Below, one piece after another: positions 42,605 to 52,180 of a stretch of DNA of 64,000 bases. The position numbers and the translations under genes are program-made. Source of the stretch: Marivita geojedonensis (GTDB lineage: Bacteria > Pseudomonadota > Alphaproteobacteria > Rhodobacterales > Rhodobacteraceae); contig NZ_JFKC01000004.1 in the NCBI RefSeq assembly GCF_002115805.1, positions 62,001 through 126,000 on the forward strand, read 5' to 3'. The notes under the pieces were generated by a model. That model was given only the letters and a program-made list of their open reading frames with translations. It was not told the origin of the DNA and made no database searches. Position 1 is the first letter of the stretch, and the number at the start of each line of letters is the position of its first letter.

Positions 42605-43843
42605 TCAGGCGGCTTTCTCCAATTCAAAGGCATCATGCAGTGCCTGAACCGCAAGTTCCATGTATTTCCGGTCGATCAACACGGAAATCTTGATCTCGGA
42701 AGTTGTAATGACCTTGATGTTGATCCCCTCTTTGGAAAGGACCTGAAACATCTTGGCTGCCACGCCCGTGTGACTGCGCATTCCGATGCCCACGACCGAA
42801 ACTTTGGCAACGGCTGTGTCTGCAACGATGTCGTGGAAGTTGATTTTGCCGGCGGCCTTGGCCTCCATCATCGCCTTTTCGGCGCGCTGGACCTGATTGG
42901 TCGGGCAGGAGAAGGTCATGTCGGTGCGGCCTTCCTCCGAGATGTTCTGCACGATCATGTCGACGTTCACGCCCGCCTCGGAAAGCGGGGTGAAGATCGC
43001 CGCGGCGATGCCGGGGCGGTCGGCGACGGAGACGAGGGTCATCTTGGCCTCGTCGCGGGAATAGGCCACTCCGGCCACAACATTGCTTTCCATGATGTCC
43101 TCCTCGTCGCAGACCAGTGTTCCTGCGTCGTCAGATTGTTCCTCGAAACTGCTGAGCACGCGCAGTTTCACCTTATACCGCATCGCCAGTTCGACCGAGC
43201 GGGTCTGCAGCACTTTTGCGCCCAGTGACGCGAGTTCCAGCATTTCCTCGAATGCGATGCGGTCCAGCTTGCGGGCCTTGTCGCAGATGCGCGGGTCAGT
43301 GGTGTAGACGCCGTCCACATCGGTGTAGATGTCGCAACGTTCGGCACCGAAGGCGGCGGCGAAGGCAACGGCGGTGGTGTCGGACCCACCGCGACCCAGT
43401 GTAGTGATGCGGCCTTCTGGGCTAATGCCCTGGAACCCCGCGACTACCGCGACTTTCATGCCTTCTCCGAACTTGCGCATGATGTTTTCGGGCGGGATGT
43501 CTTCGATCCGCGCGGCGGAGTGGGCCGAGGTTGTCTTGACCGGCACCTGCCAGCCTTGCCAGCTGCGCGCGGGTACGTCCATTTCCTGAAGCGTCAGAGC
43601 CATCAGACCGGCGGTGACGTTTTCGCCCGAGGACACGACGGCGTCGTATTCGCGCGCGTCGAAGAGCGGCGAGGTTTCCTCGACGAAGCCCACGAGTTTG
43701 TTGGTTTCCCCGGACATGGCCGAGACGATAACGATCACGTCATAGCCTTTGGCCACTTCGACGCCGACACGCTTTGCAGCGCGCTTGATGCGGTCAAGCG
43801 TGGCGACGGAGGTTCCGCCGAATTTCATCACGAGAACGGGCAT
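42605..43843 (-). CDS. lysC: Aspartate kinase
   Basis: This 412-residue enzyme makes aspartyl phosphate, the first step to lysine, threonine, methionine and diaminopimelate. The N-terminal kinase motif is VMKFGGTSVA; the GRGGSDTTAVAFAAA and DVDGVYTTDPRI loops follow, and two ACT domains (ADRPGIAAAIFTPLSEAGVNV and a second near VVGIGMRSHTGVAAKMF) give feedback control. The start at 43843 has GGAGG six bases upstream; 19 extra upstream codons are not supported. Confidence 0.96.
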   Translation of the reverse strand: MPVLVMKFGGTSVATLDRIKRAAKRVGVEVAKGYDVIVIVSAMSGETNKLVGFVEETSPLFDAREYDAVVSSGENVTAGLMALTLQEMDVPARSWQGWQVPVKTTSAHSAARIEDIPPENIMRKFGEGMKVAVVAGFQGISPEGRITTLGRGGSDTTAVAFAAAFGAERCDIYTDVDGVYTTDPRICDKARKLDRIAFEEMLELASLGAKVLQTRSVELAMRYKVKLRVLSSFEEQSDDAGTLVCDEEDIMESNVVAGVAYSRDEAKMTLVSVADRPGIAAAIFTPLSEAGVNVDMIVQNISEEGRTDMTFSCPTNQVQRAEKAMMEAKAAGKINFHDIVADTAVAKVSVVGIGMRSHTGVAAKMFQVLSKEGINIKVITTSEIKISVLIDRKYMELAVQALHDAFELEKAA

Positions 43844-43923
43844 AAGGGCCTCCCGGGTCAGACTCAGCGGTCCTTTACGTTGGGTGGGGCAGGCGCGCAA
43901 GAGCGGCAGGTGTCGCGGGCTGC

Positions 43924-44373
43924 TTACGTGTCCCTATAGTCAACAGCCGAGAAGGTGTCGGCGTTGAGATGGGTTTCCTTGCCGGGGACGACATCGGTAT
44001 TCTGGGCGGCCACGGCCTGCCAGCCGCCGGGGCCCTTTTGAAGCACGAAGATCAGGATGGTGCTTCGATCGCCTGCAATGCTGCCGTCGGGCGCACTTTG
44101 GCCGGACAGATGGAACCGACAATGGACCACGGCATGATCCGGCCCGAGTGTTCGGGTCGTCACGACGCCCGGTTTCAGTGTGCTGTCTGCGAAGAAGGAT
44201 TTCAGTGCGTAATCATGCGCTTTCGAAATTGCCGTGCGGTTGCGCCACCAGAGGCCGGTGACATTCACGAAATCCGCATCGTCTGAGAAAAGCGCACCGA
44301 TCCTGTGTCCGTCCCGGCTGTGCCATGCATCGGCAAAGGCTTTTGGAAAGTCTTCTGGTGTGGCGACTGTCAA
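43924..44373 (-). CDS. NTF2-like protein of the SgcJ/EcaC family
   Basis: This 149-residue small alpha+beta barrel protein has the family features FADAWHSRDGHRIGALFSDDADFVNVTGLWWRN near the start in outline, and GWQAVAAQNTDVVPGKE near the end. The proposed start is TTG overlapping the SDR stop as TTGA; no in-frame ATG exists in the family region, so coupling to the SDR gene is likely. Function unknown. Confidence 0.78.
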   Translation of the reverse strand: MTVATPEDFPKAFADAWHSRDGHRIGALFSDDADFVNVTGLWWRNRTAISKAHDYALKSFFADSTLKPGVVTTRTLGPDHAVVHCRFHLSGQSAPDGSIAGDRSTILIFVLQKGPGGWQAVAAQNTDVVPGKETHLNADTFSAVDYRDT

Positions 44374-45020
44374 AACGGAATCGCGTCGCCGTTCCACATC
44401 TCGAAACAGCCTGTTGTGTCGAGTGACAGCGCATCGAACCGGTTCAGAAGCCCGGTGGCGGATTCTTCGGTGCCGATATCTGCGGCACTTGTACCCATAT
44501 CGGTCCGGACCCATCCCGGGTGGTAGATTCCCACAGGAATGCCCTGGGGTTTCAAATCGGCGGCGAGGTTGCGACCCAGGTTGAGGGCGGCGGCCTTGGA
44601 GGCGCGGTAGATATAGCTTTGGCCACCGGCACGGGTGCTCGACCCCATCTGCGAGGAAATGATGGCGATCTTCGGAGCGTTCGAGCGTTGAAGGTGGGGC
44701 AGGAAGGCCATTACCGTCAGGTAAACGCCGGTGACATTGGTTGCGAATGTGTCGGCCCAAAGCGCCGTGTCGGTCAGGCTGTCAACGGGTTTGCCTTTTT
44801 CGAGGTAGACCCCGGCGTTGCAGACGAGGAGATCGATATCGGTGTCCTTCAGCCGGTTGGCCAGCGCGGCGCAGCTTTCCGGGTCGCGGACGTCAAGAGG
44901 AAGAAGCGCATTGTCATCCGACGTGCGGGCGGTGCCGAAAGCTGTCTGTCCACGGGCGTGTGCGGCCGACAGCAGCGCAGCGCCGATGCCGCGATTTGCG
45001 CCGGTGATCAGTACCGACAT
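44370..45020 (-). CDS. SDR family oxidoreductase
   Basis: This 216-residue short-chain dehydrogenase has the NAD(P) motif TGANRGIG (6-13), the LDVRDPESC adenine loop, NAGVY, a catalytic serine region ISSQMGS and the YRASK (YxxxK) motif. The substrate is unknown. It overlaps DUF1178 by one base upstream and the NTF2-like gene by 4 bp downstream. Confidence 0.9.
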   Translation of the reverse strand: MSVLITGANRGIGAALLSAAHARGQTAFGTARTSDDNALLPLDVRDPESCAALANRLKDTDIDLLVCNAGVYLEKGKPVDSLTDTALWADTFATNVTGVYLTVMAFLPHLQRSNAPKIAIISSQMGSSTRAGGQSYIYRASKAAALNLGRNLAADLKPQGIPVGIYHPGWVRTDMGTSAADIGTEESATGLLNRFDALSLDTTGCFEMWNGDAIPF

Positions 45021-45454
45021 CAGTTGGATTTCCGTGTGGGTGTAAAGGGCAGGGGGGCCACGGGCACACCTTCTTCGATCAGCTTCTTCGCCTCGTCGCC
45101 CCGGGTTTCGCCCCAGATCGGCCGTTCGGGCGCTTCGCCGGAGTGGATGGCGCGGGCTTCTTTGGCGAAGTTCCGTCCGACGTAGTCAGAGTTCTTTTCG
45201 ACGTATTTCTTGAGCTCTGCCAATGCCTGCTCTGCCGGGCTTGCCGGTTCCGACAGTTTGGGCCGGGTCGGAGGCTTGGTGTCTTTCTCTGCCGTGCTGA
45301 CCCGTGGGGCCATCATGGCCTTGGACACGTCCGAAGTGCCGCAGACCGAACAGTTGACCAGCCCGGAGGCGTGCAGTTTGTCGAAGGCGGTTCCGGACTG
45401 GAACCAGCTGTCGAACTGGTGATCATTGGCGCATTTCAGTGTAAACTGGATCAT
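45020..45454 (-). CDS. DUF1178 family protein
   Basis: This 144-residue protein opens with MIQFTLKCANDHQFDSWFQS and CSVCGTSDV, i.e. a zinc-ribbon-like C..H..CxxC set, followed by a charged linker and a helical domain AEQALAELKKYVEKNSDYVGRNF in outline. DUF1178 is common in alpha- and betaproteobacteria; its function is not known to me. Confidence 0.9.
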   Translation of the reverse strand: MIQFTLKCANDHQFDSWFQSGTAFDKLHASGLVNCSVCGTSDVSKAMMAPRVSTAEKDTKPPTRPKLSEPASPAEQALAELKKYVEKNSDYVGRNFAKEARAIHSGEAPERPIWGETRGDEAKKLIEEGVPVAPLPFTPTRKSN

Positions 45455-45527
45455 TGCGGTGCCTGTGGCGTCTGCTCTGCCTTGTCAATTCGGTGATACC
45501 GTAAAAATAAGCGACTTGCCAAAGACA

Positions 45528-46742
45528 TCAAGCGTTCAGCGTCTTGGTGATGTCGTGCATCAGTTGTTCGAAATCGGCTTCCTGGCGCAGCGCCTGTTTC
45601 GCCGCCTGTCCCATTGCGACCTGATCCTGTGCTGTTTTCAACTGCATCAGGGCCGCAGAAATGCTGTCGGCATCCGGACACATCCGCGCGGCGTTGGCGT
45701 GTTCCAGCCGTTGATATGCAGCGCGGAAATTGGCGGTGTCTGGTCCGTGCAGGATCGCAGAACCGAAGGCCGCCGGTTCGTAGGGCGTGTGTCCGCCGCG
45801 ATCGGTCAGTGACCCGGCGACAAAAGTCACACCGGCCAGCGCATACCACAGGTGCATCTCTCCGAAGGTGTCGGCCAGATAGACCTGCGTTCCGTTCGGA
45901 TCGTCACCCGTGCTGCGTCGGGCCAGAGACAGCCCGTGCTCGACGATCATCGCAGCCACCGCGTCGGCCCGTTTGGGGTGGCGCGGTGCGAGGATCAACC
46001 GGAGATCCGGGCGCTGCTTCAGGGTTTGCAGATGGGCCTGCAGAACGATGGCGTCCTCGCCTTCATGTGTGGAGGCCGCAAGCCATGTGTCCGCGCGGGC
46101 GAACGCCGCTTGCAGATCGTCGGATGGGCTGTCCGTTGGCGGGGTGTAGAGGGCCTTGAGGTCAAAAATCGGACCCTGCGCACCCGTCGGCAGACCGAAC
46201 TGGGCAAAGCGCCGGGCCGAGTCCGGGTCTTGTGCGGACAGGAAGCCGAGTTTGCCCATGACACGGGCCACCATTGGTTTGAAACGTTGCCACCCCTTGG
46301 CAGAGCGTTCGGTCAGCCGGCCGCCAAGCACCAGAACAGGACCGGGCGTGTCGAGGATGCGCTGCGGCCACAGATCGGATTCCAGTGTGATATGCGCGGT
46401 GACGCCCCAGTTCCGTATGACCCGGCGCGTCGGGCCGGGCAGGTCGACCGGCGCCAGCAGAACATGGGTGTTCGGCAGCGCCCATCCCTTTGCGAGTGCC
46501 AGCGCACTGTCGGTGTTGACGGTGATCAGCAGGCTGCGCCCCTGCGTGGTCAGCCGGTCGATCACAGGCCGTGCCGATGCAAGTTCACCGTTCGACGCCG
46601 CGTGCAGCCAGATGCGGTCCTGCTTTTCCGGGGCAGGGACAAGGCCCAGTCGGGCGCGCAGAGCATCCCTGTCGCCTGCGATGGCCCGGGTCATCAGTTC
46701 CCTGCTGGCCAGCAGCGTCATCAGGAGGCGGTAAAGCAGCAC
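45528..46742 (-). CDS. waaA: 3-deoxy-D-manno-octulosonic acid (Kdo) transferase
   Basis: This 404-residue inner-membrane-bound glycosyltransferase adds Kdo to lipid IVA in LPS core synthesis. Signatures are IWLHAASNGELASARPVI, TLESDLWPQRI, AASTHEGEDAIVLQAH, LILAPRHPKRADAV and GGHTPYEPAAFG. The N-terminal MLLYRLLMTLLAS helix anchors it. The start is GTG. A short region of 73 bp separates it from DUF1178. Confidence 0.93.
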   Translation of the reverse strand: MLLYRLLMTLLASRELMTRAIAGDRDALRARLGLVPAPEKQDRIWLHAASNGELASARPVIDRLTTQGRSLLITVNTDSALALAKGWALPNTHVLLAPVDLPGPTRRVIRNWGVTAHITLESDLWPQRILDTPGPVLVLGGRLTERSAKGWQRFKPMVARVMGKLGFLSAQDPDSARRFAQFGLPTGAQGPIFDLKALYTPPTDSPSDDLQAAFARADTWLAASTHEGEDAIVLQAHLQTLKQRPDLRLILAPRHPKRADAVAAMIVEHGLSLARRSTGDDPNGTQVYLADTFGEMHLWYALAGVTFVAGSLTDRGGHTPYEPAAFGSAILHGPDTANFRAAYQRLEHANAARMCPDADSISAALMQLKTAQDQVAMGQAAKQALRQEADFEQLMHDITKTLNA

Positions 46743-46769
46743 TGTCAGATCCGTCGTCGCGCCGCCGGG

Positions 46770-47948
46770 TCAGGCCGGCGCACGTTTGAGGCGCTGATCC
46801 GCACCCGAGGGGGTCAGCAGGAGCGCGTCCTGGATGTGCCGCTCCAGTACCTTCAGCAAAACGTGGTTGTCGAACCGTTCTTCGGCCACATGACGTGCGC
46901 GTGCGGACATGGCGGGCAGGTCAGGCACGGCGATCGCGGAGGCGATGGCCTCGGCAAAGCCGTCTTCGTCATTCTCTTCCACCAGGAAACCCGTTTCGCC
47001 TTCGTCGATGGCTTCGGGAATGCCCGCGTGTCGTGTGGAGACCGTGATGCAGCCGCAGGCCATGGCTTCCTGGATCGCCGTAGGCAGCCCCTCGGTGTTG
47101 CCATCGCGGGCAGTGATCGAGTGCTGCATGAAAAACTGCGTGCTCATCAGCCGGTCGCGCACGGTGTTGTGCGGCTGGGCACCGTGAAAGCGCAGCTTGT
47201 CGCTGACACCCAGTTCCTCGGCAAGGGCGCGGGTGGGCTCGAGAAGGGGGCCGTCACCTATGAAGTCGAGCCGTGCATCGGGCAGATCGCGGGTCGCTGT
47301 CGCGAAAGCGCGCAGGGTGGTCATCGGGGCTTTCTTTTCGACAAATCGGCCAACGGCCAGAAAGCTGAGTGGTACCTTGGCCTGCGGTGCAAAGCGACGG
47401 ATGTCGACCCCAGAGGGGATGACCGTGCTGTTGGGATGGGTGATCCCGTGCTTGGCAAGGTTGTCGAGCAGGAAGCGCGAGACCGAGAACACGCCCGCAA
47501 GCCGTGGCATCATCTTGCGATAGGCAGAGCGCATCCGTTCGGTGCGGATTGCCTTGGACGCATCGGTGCCCCGGAAGTAGGTGAAGATCGGAATGTCCAG
47601 CGCGTTGGCCAGCGGTGCCAGGGCGAGCGCCTGCGTTCCGAACTCGGCCAGAACCACATCGACACGTTCATCGCGCAGGAACTTCACAAGTGCATCCTTT
47701 GCCTCGCCGAAGGGCAGGCGGGAGGTCCCGTGCTCCAGCCGATTGCGCAGAAGCCACCAGGGCGCAACCATGATGTCGCGTCCGGACAGCCCGTCGCGGC
47801 GCACGAAGTACGGCTTGCCATAGGGATTGTCGCCCCGGAACCGACCGCAGACCACAACCGTGTTGCCACCGAACAGGTGTTCGATGTGGCGGTTGATGAA
47901 TGTTTCGCCGCCGAGGTGGTATTCGCCAGTCGCAATCGCTGCGCGCAT
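46770..47948 (-). CDS. Glycosyltransferase family 4 protein
   Basis: This 392-residue GT-B fold enzyme has the C-terminal donor site VGRFVEKKAPMTTLRAF, FIGDGPLLEPTRALAEELG and the E(x7)E motif region EGLPTAIQEAMACG. The next upstream neighbour encodes a TPR-methyltransferase and the next downstream one the Kdo transferase, so a role in LPS or polysaccharide is likely. The ATG at 47948 is used; a TTG two codons earlier is also possible. Confidence 0.88.
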   Translation of the reverse strand: MRAAIATGEYHLGGETFINRHIEHLFGGNTVVVCGRFRGDNPYGKPYFVRRDGLSGRDIMVAPWWLLRNRLEHGTSRLPFGEAKDALVKFLRDERVDVVLAEFGTQALALAPLANALDIPIFTYFRGTDASKAIRTERMRSAYRKMMPRLAGVFSVSRFLLDNLAKHGITHPNSTVIPSGVDIRRFAPQAKVPLSFLAVGRFVEKKAPMTTLRAFATATRDLPDARLDFIGDGPLLEPTRALAEELGVSDKLRFHGAQPHNTVRDRLMSTQFFMQHSITARDGNTEGLPTAIQEAMACGCITVSTRHAGIPEAIDEGETGFLVEENDEDGFAEAIASAIAVPDLPAMSARARHVAEERFDNHVLLKVLERHIQDALLLTPSGADQRLKRAPA

Positions 47949-48057
47949 GAGCAAGGGTCCGAAAGATAACGACCCTTTAGGTATCAGCGCAGTGTGCCGC
48001 CAGCAAGGTCGGACGTGTCGTCGGATTTCTCATATTCTTGCGGCGCGTATTGGCCGG

Positions 48058-49371
48058 TCAGCCGAACATCAGTGCCGGTTTCTGTACCGCGATCAACGTA
48101 CCGAGGATCGGTGCGCCCAGTTCATTGCGCAGGCGCGCGTGCTTGATCATCTTCGGTTTCGGAAATCCGGCCTCGGCCAGAGTCTTTTGCATGTAAGCGT
48201 CGGTATGCTTGTGACGTCCAGACGGATAGAGCTTGAACCCGGTGGCGACATCGGGGTCGTTCTCGTGCTCGACGGTCAGCAGCAGCCAGCCTCCGGGGGT
48301 AAGGATGCTGGATAGATTGCGTAACACTGTGTTCAGAGCCCCGAAATAGACAAGGACGTCTGCGCAGACGATCATGTCGAACTTGCCTTCGGGATAGGTG
48401 ACGATTTCGGACAGGTCGGTGCGGGCCAGATAATCATAGCCGCCCTTCTGGCGGGAAATCTCGAGCATCTTCACCGACAGGTCGATCCCGTGCAGTTCTT
48501 TCGCATAGGGCCGAAGAAAGCCCGCACACAGGCCAGTGCCGCAGCCGGCATCCAGAATACGGCGGGTTCCGGTCTTGGGCAGGTTCAGTTCCTCCAGCGC
48601 AGTAAACACCATGCTGGGGCCATTATTGTCGAGCTTGGTAAGCTGCTTGTCGTAGTCGTCGGCAAATTCGTCGAACAATTCCACAGCCATACCATGCTGG
48701 TCCTCGGCTGTTTTCTTCATGCCTTTGGACGCGAGGAAGAAATCCAGTTTGGCGCGCTGGGTCTTGGTCTTGCAGTGCTTTTTCGCCCGTTCTAGGCAGG
48801 CGCGGGAGGCGTCGTCGCAATTGAGGTGATCGAAGATCATCGCAAAGTGAATCGCGCCGTTGAACTTGTTGTCGGTCAGATCGCAATAGCGTTGCGTGAT
48901 TGCCATTGCGTCGTCCAGTCGGTCGCGATGCACAAGAAAGGCGGCATAACCAACAGCCACTGTGAGGTTGTCCGGCGCGGTGTCGATGGCCTTGCGGCAG
49001 AGCACTTCGGCCTCGTCATAGCGCTCGAGATCCGCAAGCGCCTCGGCGGCGGGAAGCAAAGCGCGCTCGGGGTCTTCGAGGCGGTCCATGACCAACTGAA
49101 GTTTGGCATAGGAGTTTTCGAACACGGAATTGGCAATGTCCGTGTGGCCGAGATCCCGAACCAGCAACCCGACCTTGATTCCGGCGTTCACAGGAAGGCC
49201 GGGCGTTTTCAGGATGCTTTCACACAACTCCATGGCCTCATCGACATCTCCCGCGTCGATCAGCGCACGCGCCTCTTCGATCCTTCCGACAATCCTTGCA
49301 ACTTCGGCTTCGTCAATCTCCAGGACGACAGGCGCCGCTTCGGTGGTCCGATCCGACTGCATCTCTGCCAC
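48058..49371 (-). CDS. TPR-repeat SAM-dependent methyltransferase
   Basis: This 437-residue protein joins about 200 N-terminal residues of TPR-like helices (LADLERYDEAEVLCRKAIDTAPDNLTVAVGYAAFL in outline) to a class I methyltransferase domain with motif I ILDAGCGTGLCAG and the post-motif IDLSVKMLEIS, CADVLVYFG. The start is GTG with GAGGGA upstream; an ATG three codons inside is an alternative. The substrate is unknown; the domain order is that of TPR-type methyltransferases near glycosyltransferases. Confidence 0.85.
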   Translation of the reverse strand: MAEMQSDRTTEAAPVVLEIDEAEVARIVGRIEEARALIDAGDVDEAMELCESILKTPGLPVNAGIKVGLLVRDLGHTDIANSVFENSYAKLQLVMDRLEDPERALLPAAEALADLERYDEAEVLCRKAIDTAPDNLTVAVGYAAFLVHRDRLDDAMAITQRYCDLTDNKFNGAIHFAMIFDHLNCDDASRACLERAKKHCKTKTQRAKLDFFLASKGMKKTAEDQHGMAVELFDEFADDYDKQLTKLDNNGPSMVFTALEELNLPKTGTRRILDAGCGTGLCAGFLRPYAKELHGIDLSVKMLEISRQKGGYDYLARTDLSEIVTYPEGKFDMIVCADVLVYFGALNTVLRNLSSILTPGGWLLLTVEHENDPDVATGFKLYPSGRHKHTDAYMQKTLAEAGFPKPKMIKHARLRNELGAPILGTLIAVQKPALMFG

Positions 49372-49517
49372 GGCTTAATCCCTCAACAAATTCACCCGAA
49401 GAGTGTGCGGCGGTCCGAGACACAAATCCAGAGTTCTCTTGACAAAAAAACTCGCGGTGCGAGGCGGCAGCACGCAATCTCGGCTGTTTGCGCGGTCTGC
49501 ACTGCTTTGGGTGAGGA

Positions 49518-49592
<75 letters not shown>

Positions 49593-49620
49593 GCCGGGGC
49601 GCCTTGGTTGGCGTGGCGGG

Positions 49621-49649
49621 TGATTAGACGCAAACGGAAATCGGTGCAA
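49621..49649 (-). promoter_or_regulatory. Promoter of tRNA-Thr
   Basis: Minus-strand TTGCAC (49644-49649) and TAATCA (49621-49626) are 17 bp apart, ending 28 bp before the tRNA. Confidence 0.5.
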
Positions 49650-49692
49650 GCGCAATCTGGACCCTTTTTTGCCTCTGGGATAGGAAGTGTCC

Positions 49693-49860
49693 ATGACGCA
49701 GAAAACCTCATCGGGAAAATCGACGGCGCAGGCGCGGGAAGACAGGCTCAAGGCCGCGCTCAAGGCCAACATGGCCAAGCGCAAGGCGCAGGCGCGCGCG
49801 CGTTCTGCCGGAACGGCGGATGAGGCAAAAGACAACAAGAGTACGAGCGAGGGCAGTTAA
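49693..49860 (+). CDS. Small basic protein before murA
   Basis: This gene of 55 codons encodes a lysine/arginine/alanine-rich, probably helical protein ([18 protein letters not shown], then [16 protein letters not shown]) with an acidic tail. GGAAG lies upstream of the ATG and murA begins 5 bp after its stop. Small basic proteins at this position are known in relatives, but their function is unknown to me. Confidence 0.7.
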   Translation: MTQKTSSGKSTAQAREDRLKAALKANMAKRKAQARARSAGTADEAKDNKSTSEGS

Positions 49861-49865
49861 GTTCG

Positions 49866-51137
49866 ATGGACCAGATTATCGTGACGGGGAACGGCCCGCT
49901 GAACGGGCAGATTCCCATTGCGGGCGCAAAGAATGCCTGCCTGACATTGATGCCGGCGACGCTATTGAGCGATGAACCGCTGACACTCACCAATGCGCCG
50001 CGTCTGAGCGACATCCGCACCATGACGACGCTGTTGCAGTCGCTTGGGGCCGAAGTGCAGGCGTTGCAGGACGGACAGGTGTTGGCCATGTCGAGCCACG
50101 ACCTGACCTCGACGCGTGCCGAATACGACATCGTGCGCAAGATGCGGGCATCGATTCTCGTGTTGGGGCCCTTGCTGGCGCGGTTCGGACATGCCGAGGT
50201 TTCGCTGCCCGGCGGCTGTGCGATTGGCGCGCGCCCGGTGGATCTGCACCTCAAGGCGTTCGAGGCGATGGGGGCCGAACTGGACCTGCGCGACGGGTAT
50301 GTGCATGCAAAGGCGCCTGCGGGCGGATTGCAGGGTGGGATCGTCGAGTTTCCGTTTGTGTCGGTCGGGGCGACCGAAAACGCGCTGATGGCAGCGACCC
50401 TGGCGAAGGGGACGACGGTTCTCAGGAATGCGGCACGTGAGCCGGAGATTGTCGATCTGGCGCACTGTCTGCAGAAAATGGGTGCGCAGATTGAAGGCGA
50501 AGGCACGTCCGAGATCACCATTCAGGGGGTCGATACTCTTGGCGGCGCGACGCACCGGGTCGTGACGGACCGGATCGAACTGGGTACGTACATGCTGGCT
50601 CCGGCGATCTGCGGCGGCGAGGTCGAGTGTCTCGGCGGCACGATCGACCTGCTGGCGGCGTTCTGCGAAAAGCTGGATGCGGCAGGGGTTTCGGTCGAGG
50701 AAACACCGAACGGGTTGAAGGTTTCGCGCAAGAACGGGCGGGTGTCGGCGGTGGATGTGACGACCGAACCGTTCCCCGGTTTCCCGACCGATTTGCAGGC
50801 ACAGATGATGGCGCTGCTCTGCACCGCCGAAGGCACCAGTGTTCTGGAAGAAAAGATCTTCGAGAATCGTTTCATGCACGCGCCGGAACTGGTGCGGATG
50901 GGTGCGAAGATCGACGTGCATGGCGGGACCGCCAGGGTGACCGGTGTCAACCGGCTGCGCGGCGCGCCGGTGATGGCGACCGATCTGCGCGCCTCGGTGT
51001 CGCTGATTCTTGCCGGGCTTGCCGCCGAGGGCGAAACCATCGTGAGCCGGGTGTACCACCTTGACCGTGGGTATGAGCACGTTGTGCGCAAACTCTCCGG
51101 TGTTGGGGCCAAGATAGAGCGGGTGACGGGACAGTGA
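49866..51137 (+). CDS. murA: UDP-N-acetylglucosamine 1-carboxyvinyltransferase
   Basis: This 423-residue enzyme starts peptidoglycan precursor synthesis by adding enolpyruvate to UDP-GlcNAc. The catalytic cysteine, also the fosfomycin target, is C118 in [18 protein letters not shown]22-N23 in GAKNACL is conserved. It overlaps the DUF2948 gene by 4 bp. Confidence 0.97.
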   Translation: MDQIIVTGNGPLNGQIPIAGAKNACLTLMPATLLSDEPLTLTNAPRLSDIRTMTTLLQSLGAEVQALQDGQVLAMSSHDLTSTRAEYDIVRKMRASILVLGPLLARFGHAEVSLPGGCAIGARPVDLHLKAFEAMGAELDLRDGYVHAKAPAGGLQGGIVEFPFVSVGATENALMAATLAKGTTVLRNAAREPEIVDLAHCLQKMGAQIEGEGTSEITIQGVDTLGGATHRVVTDRIELGTYMLAPAICGGEVECLGGTIDLLAAFCEKLDAAGVSVEETPNGLKVSRKNGRVSAVDVTTEPFPGFPTDLQAQMMALLCTAEGTSVLEEKIFENRFMHAPELVRMGAKIDVHGGTARVTGVNRLRGAPVMATDLRASVSLILAGLAAEGETIVSRVYHLDRGYEHVVRKLSGVGAKIERVTGQ

Positions 51138-51613
51138 CTCAGGACGCCACATTCGAAGACGGGGCTGCCCGCCCGCTGCGGCTGGTGGCGATGGATGACG
51201 ACGATCTGCAGGTGCTGTCGGCGCTCTGTCAGGATGCCGTGTTTCCGTCGACGGAAATGCAGTGGCAGCGCAGCAGGGCGCGGTTCGGCATCCTGCTCAA
51301 CCGGTTTCGCTGGGAGGACGTGCCGTCTGCCCAGCGCGGCGGCCGCAAGCCCGAGCGCGTGCAGTCTGTGCTCGCGGTGGAAAACGTCGAGCGGGTCGCC
51401 AGCCAGGGTGTGCCGCGCGGCGATGCGGATACGATTCTCTCGTTTCTCTCGGTCACGTTCGAGCCGGACGAGGCAGGCGGCGGTGCGGTGCTGCTGACGC
51501 TGGCGGGCGATGGGGCGCTGCGGCTTCAAGTGAGTGCGCTCGAGGTTGCGCTGCGCGATGTGACCAAGCCCTATGCGGCGGTGTCGGGCAAGGTGCCGGG
51601 CCATCCGGAATGA
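51134..51613 (+). CDS. DUF2948 family protein
   Basis: This 159-residue protein starts with GTG overlapping the murA stop. The sequence [24 protein letters not shown], then [21 protein letters not shown] is typical for DUF2948, an alphaproteobacterial family usually found between murA and hisD. Function unknown. Confidence 0.9.
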   Translation: MTQDATFEDGAARPLRLVAMDDDDLQVLSALCQDAVFPSTEMQWQRSRARFGILLNRFRWEDVPSAQRGGRKPERVQSVLAVENVERVASQGVPRGDADTILSFLSVTFEPDEAGGGAVLLTLAGDGALRLQVSALEVALRDVTKPYAAVSGKVPGHPE

Positions 51614-52128
51614 CCATACGGCGGCTGACGTCGAAAGATCTGTCGGCCTATCGGGCGATTTGGGCGGATGGTCTGATGAAGGTGCCCACTGCCTTTCTGT
51701 TCGGTGCCGAAGAGGTTCGCGCCATTCCCAACAAGGATGTCGAGAAGATGCTCGAGGTCAATCTGACTTTGGGCGCTTTTGACGATGCCAGGCGGCTGGT
51801 CGGGTTTGTTTCGGCCCGGCGCGGCGGGCCGCAGCGGATGCAGCACATGGCCGATATCGGCCCGCTTTACGTGCGATCCGAGGCGCAGGGGCAGGGTTTT
51901 GGCCGGGCGTTGATGGACGCGCTTTTGCAGCAATTGGCGACGGCGGGCATCCAGCAGGTGGAACTGTGCGTCGATGTGGAGAATACCGGAGCACAGAAGC
52001 TCTATCACGCGCTGGGCTTTCATGTGTTCGGACGAAGACCCCGATCGGTGTTGATCGACGGCGATGGGCGGGATGATTTCCTGATGATCAAGGCATTGGA
52101 TGGCACGGACCTGACGCGCGGCGCTTGA
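51610..52128 (+). CDS. GNAT N-acetyltransferase inserted before hisD
   Basis: This 172-residue protein has IGPLYVRSEAQGQGFGRALMDALL as acetyl-CoA loop and ENTGAQKLYHALGFHVFGR as the closing motif. Its ATG overlaps the DUF2948 stop (ATGA). The usual order is murA-DUF2948-hisD, so this is an extra gene in the operon. The substrate is unknown. Confidence 0.88.
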   Translation: MTIRRLTSKDLSAYRAIWADGLMKVPTAFLFGAEEVRAIPNKDVEKMLEVNLTLGAFDDARRLVGFVSARRGGPQRMQHMADIGPLYVRSEAQGQGFGRALMDALLQQLATAGIQQVELCVDVENTGAQKLYHALGFHVFGRRPRSVLIDGDGRDDFLMIKALDGTDLTRGA

Positions 52129-52180
52129 GGGTTCGGGCGGCGCGGTCTAAGTACCCGGCAAAGCTGATCCGGAGGGCGTC

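Noticed and set aside
45852-47969. 705-codon frame opposite the Kdo transferase and glycosyltransferase
   Set aside because: It spans two real minus-strand genes and their gap, has no ribosome site or family motif, and follows the same codon-mirror pattern.
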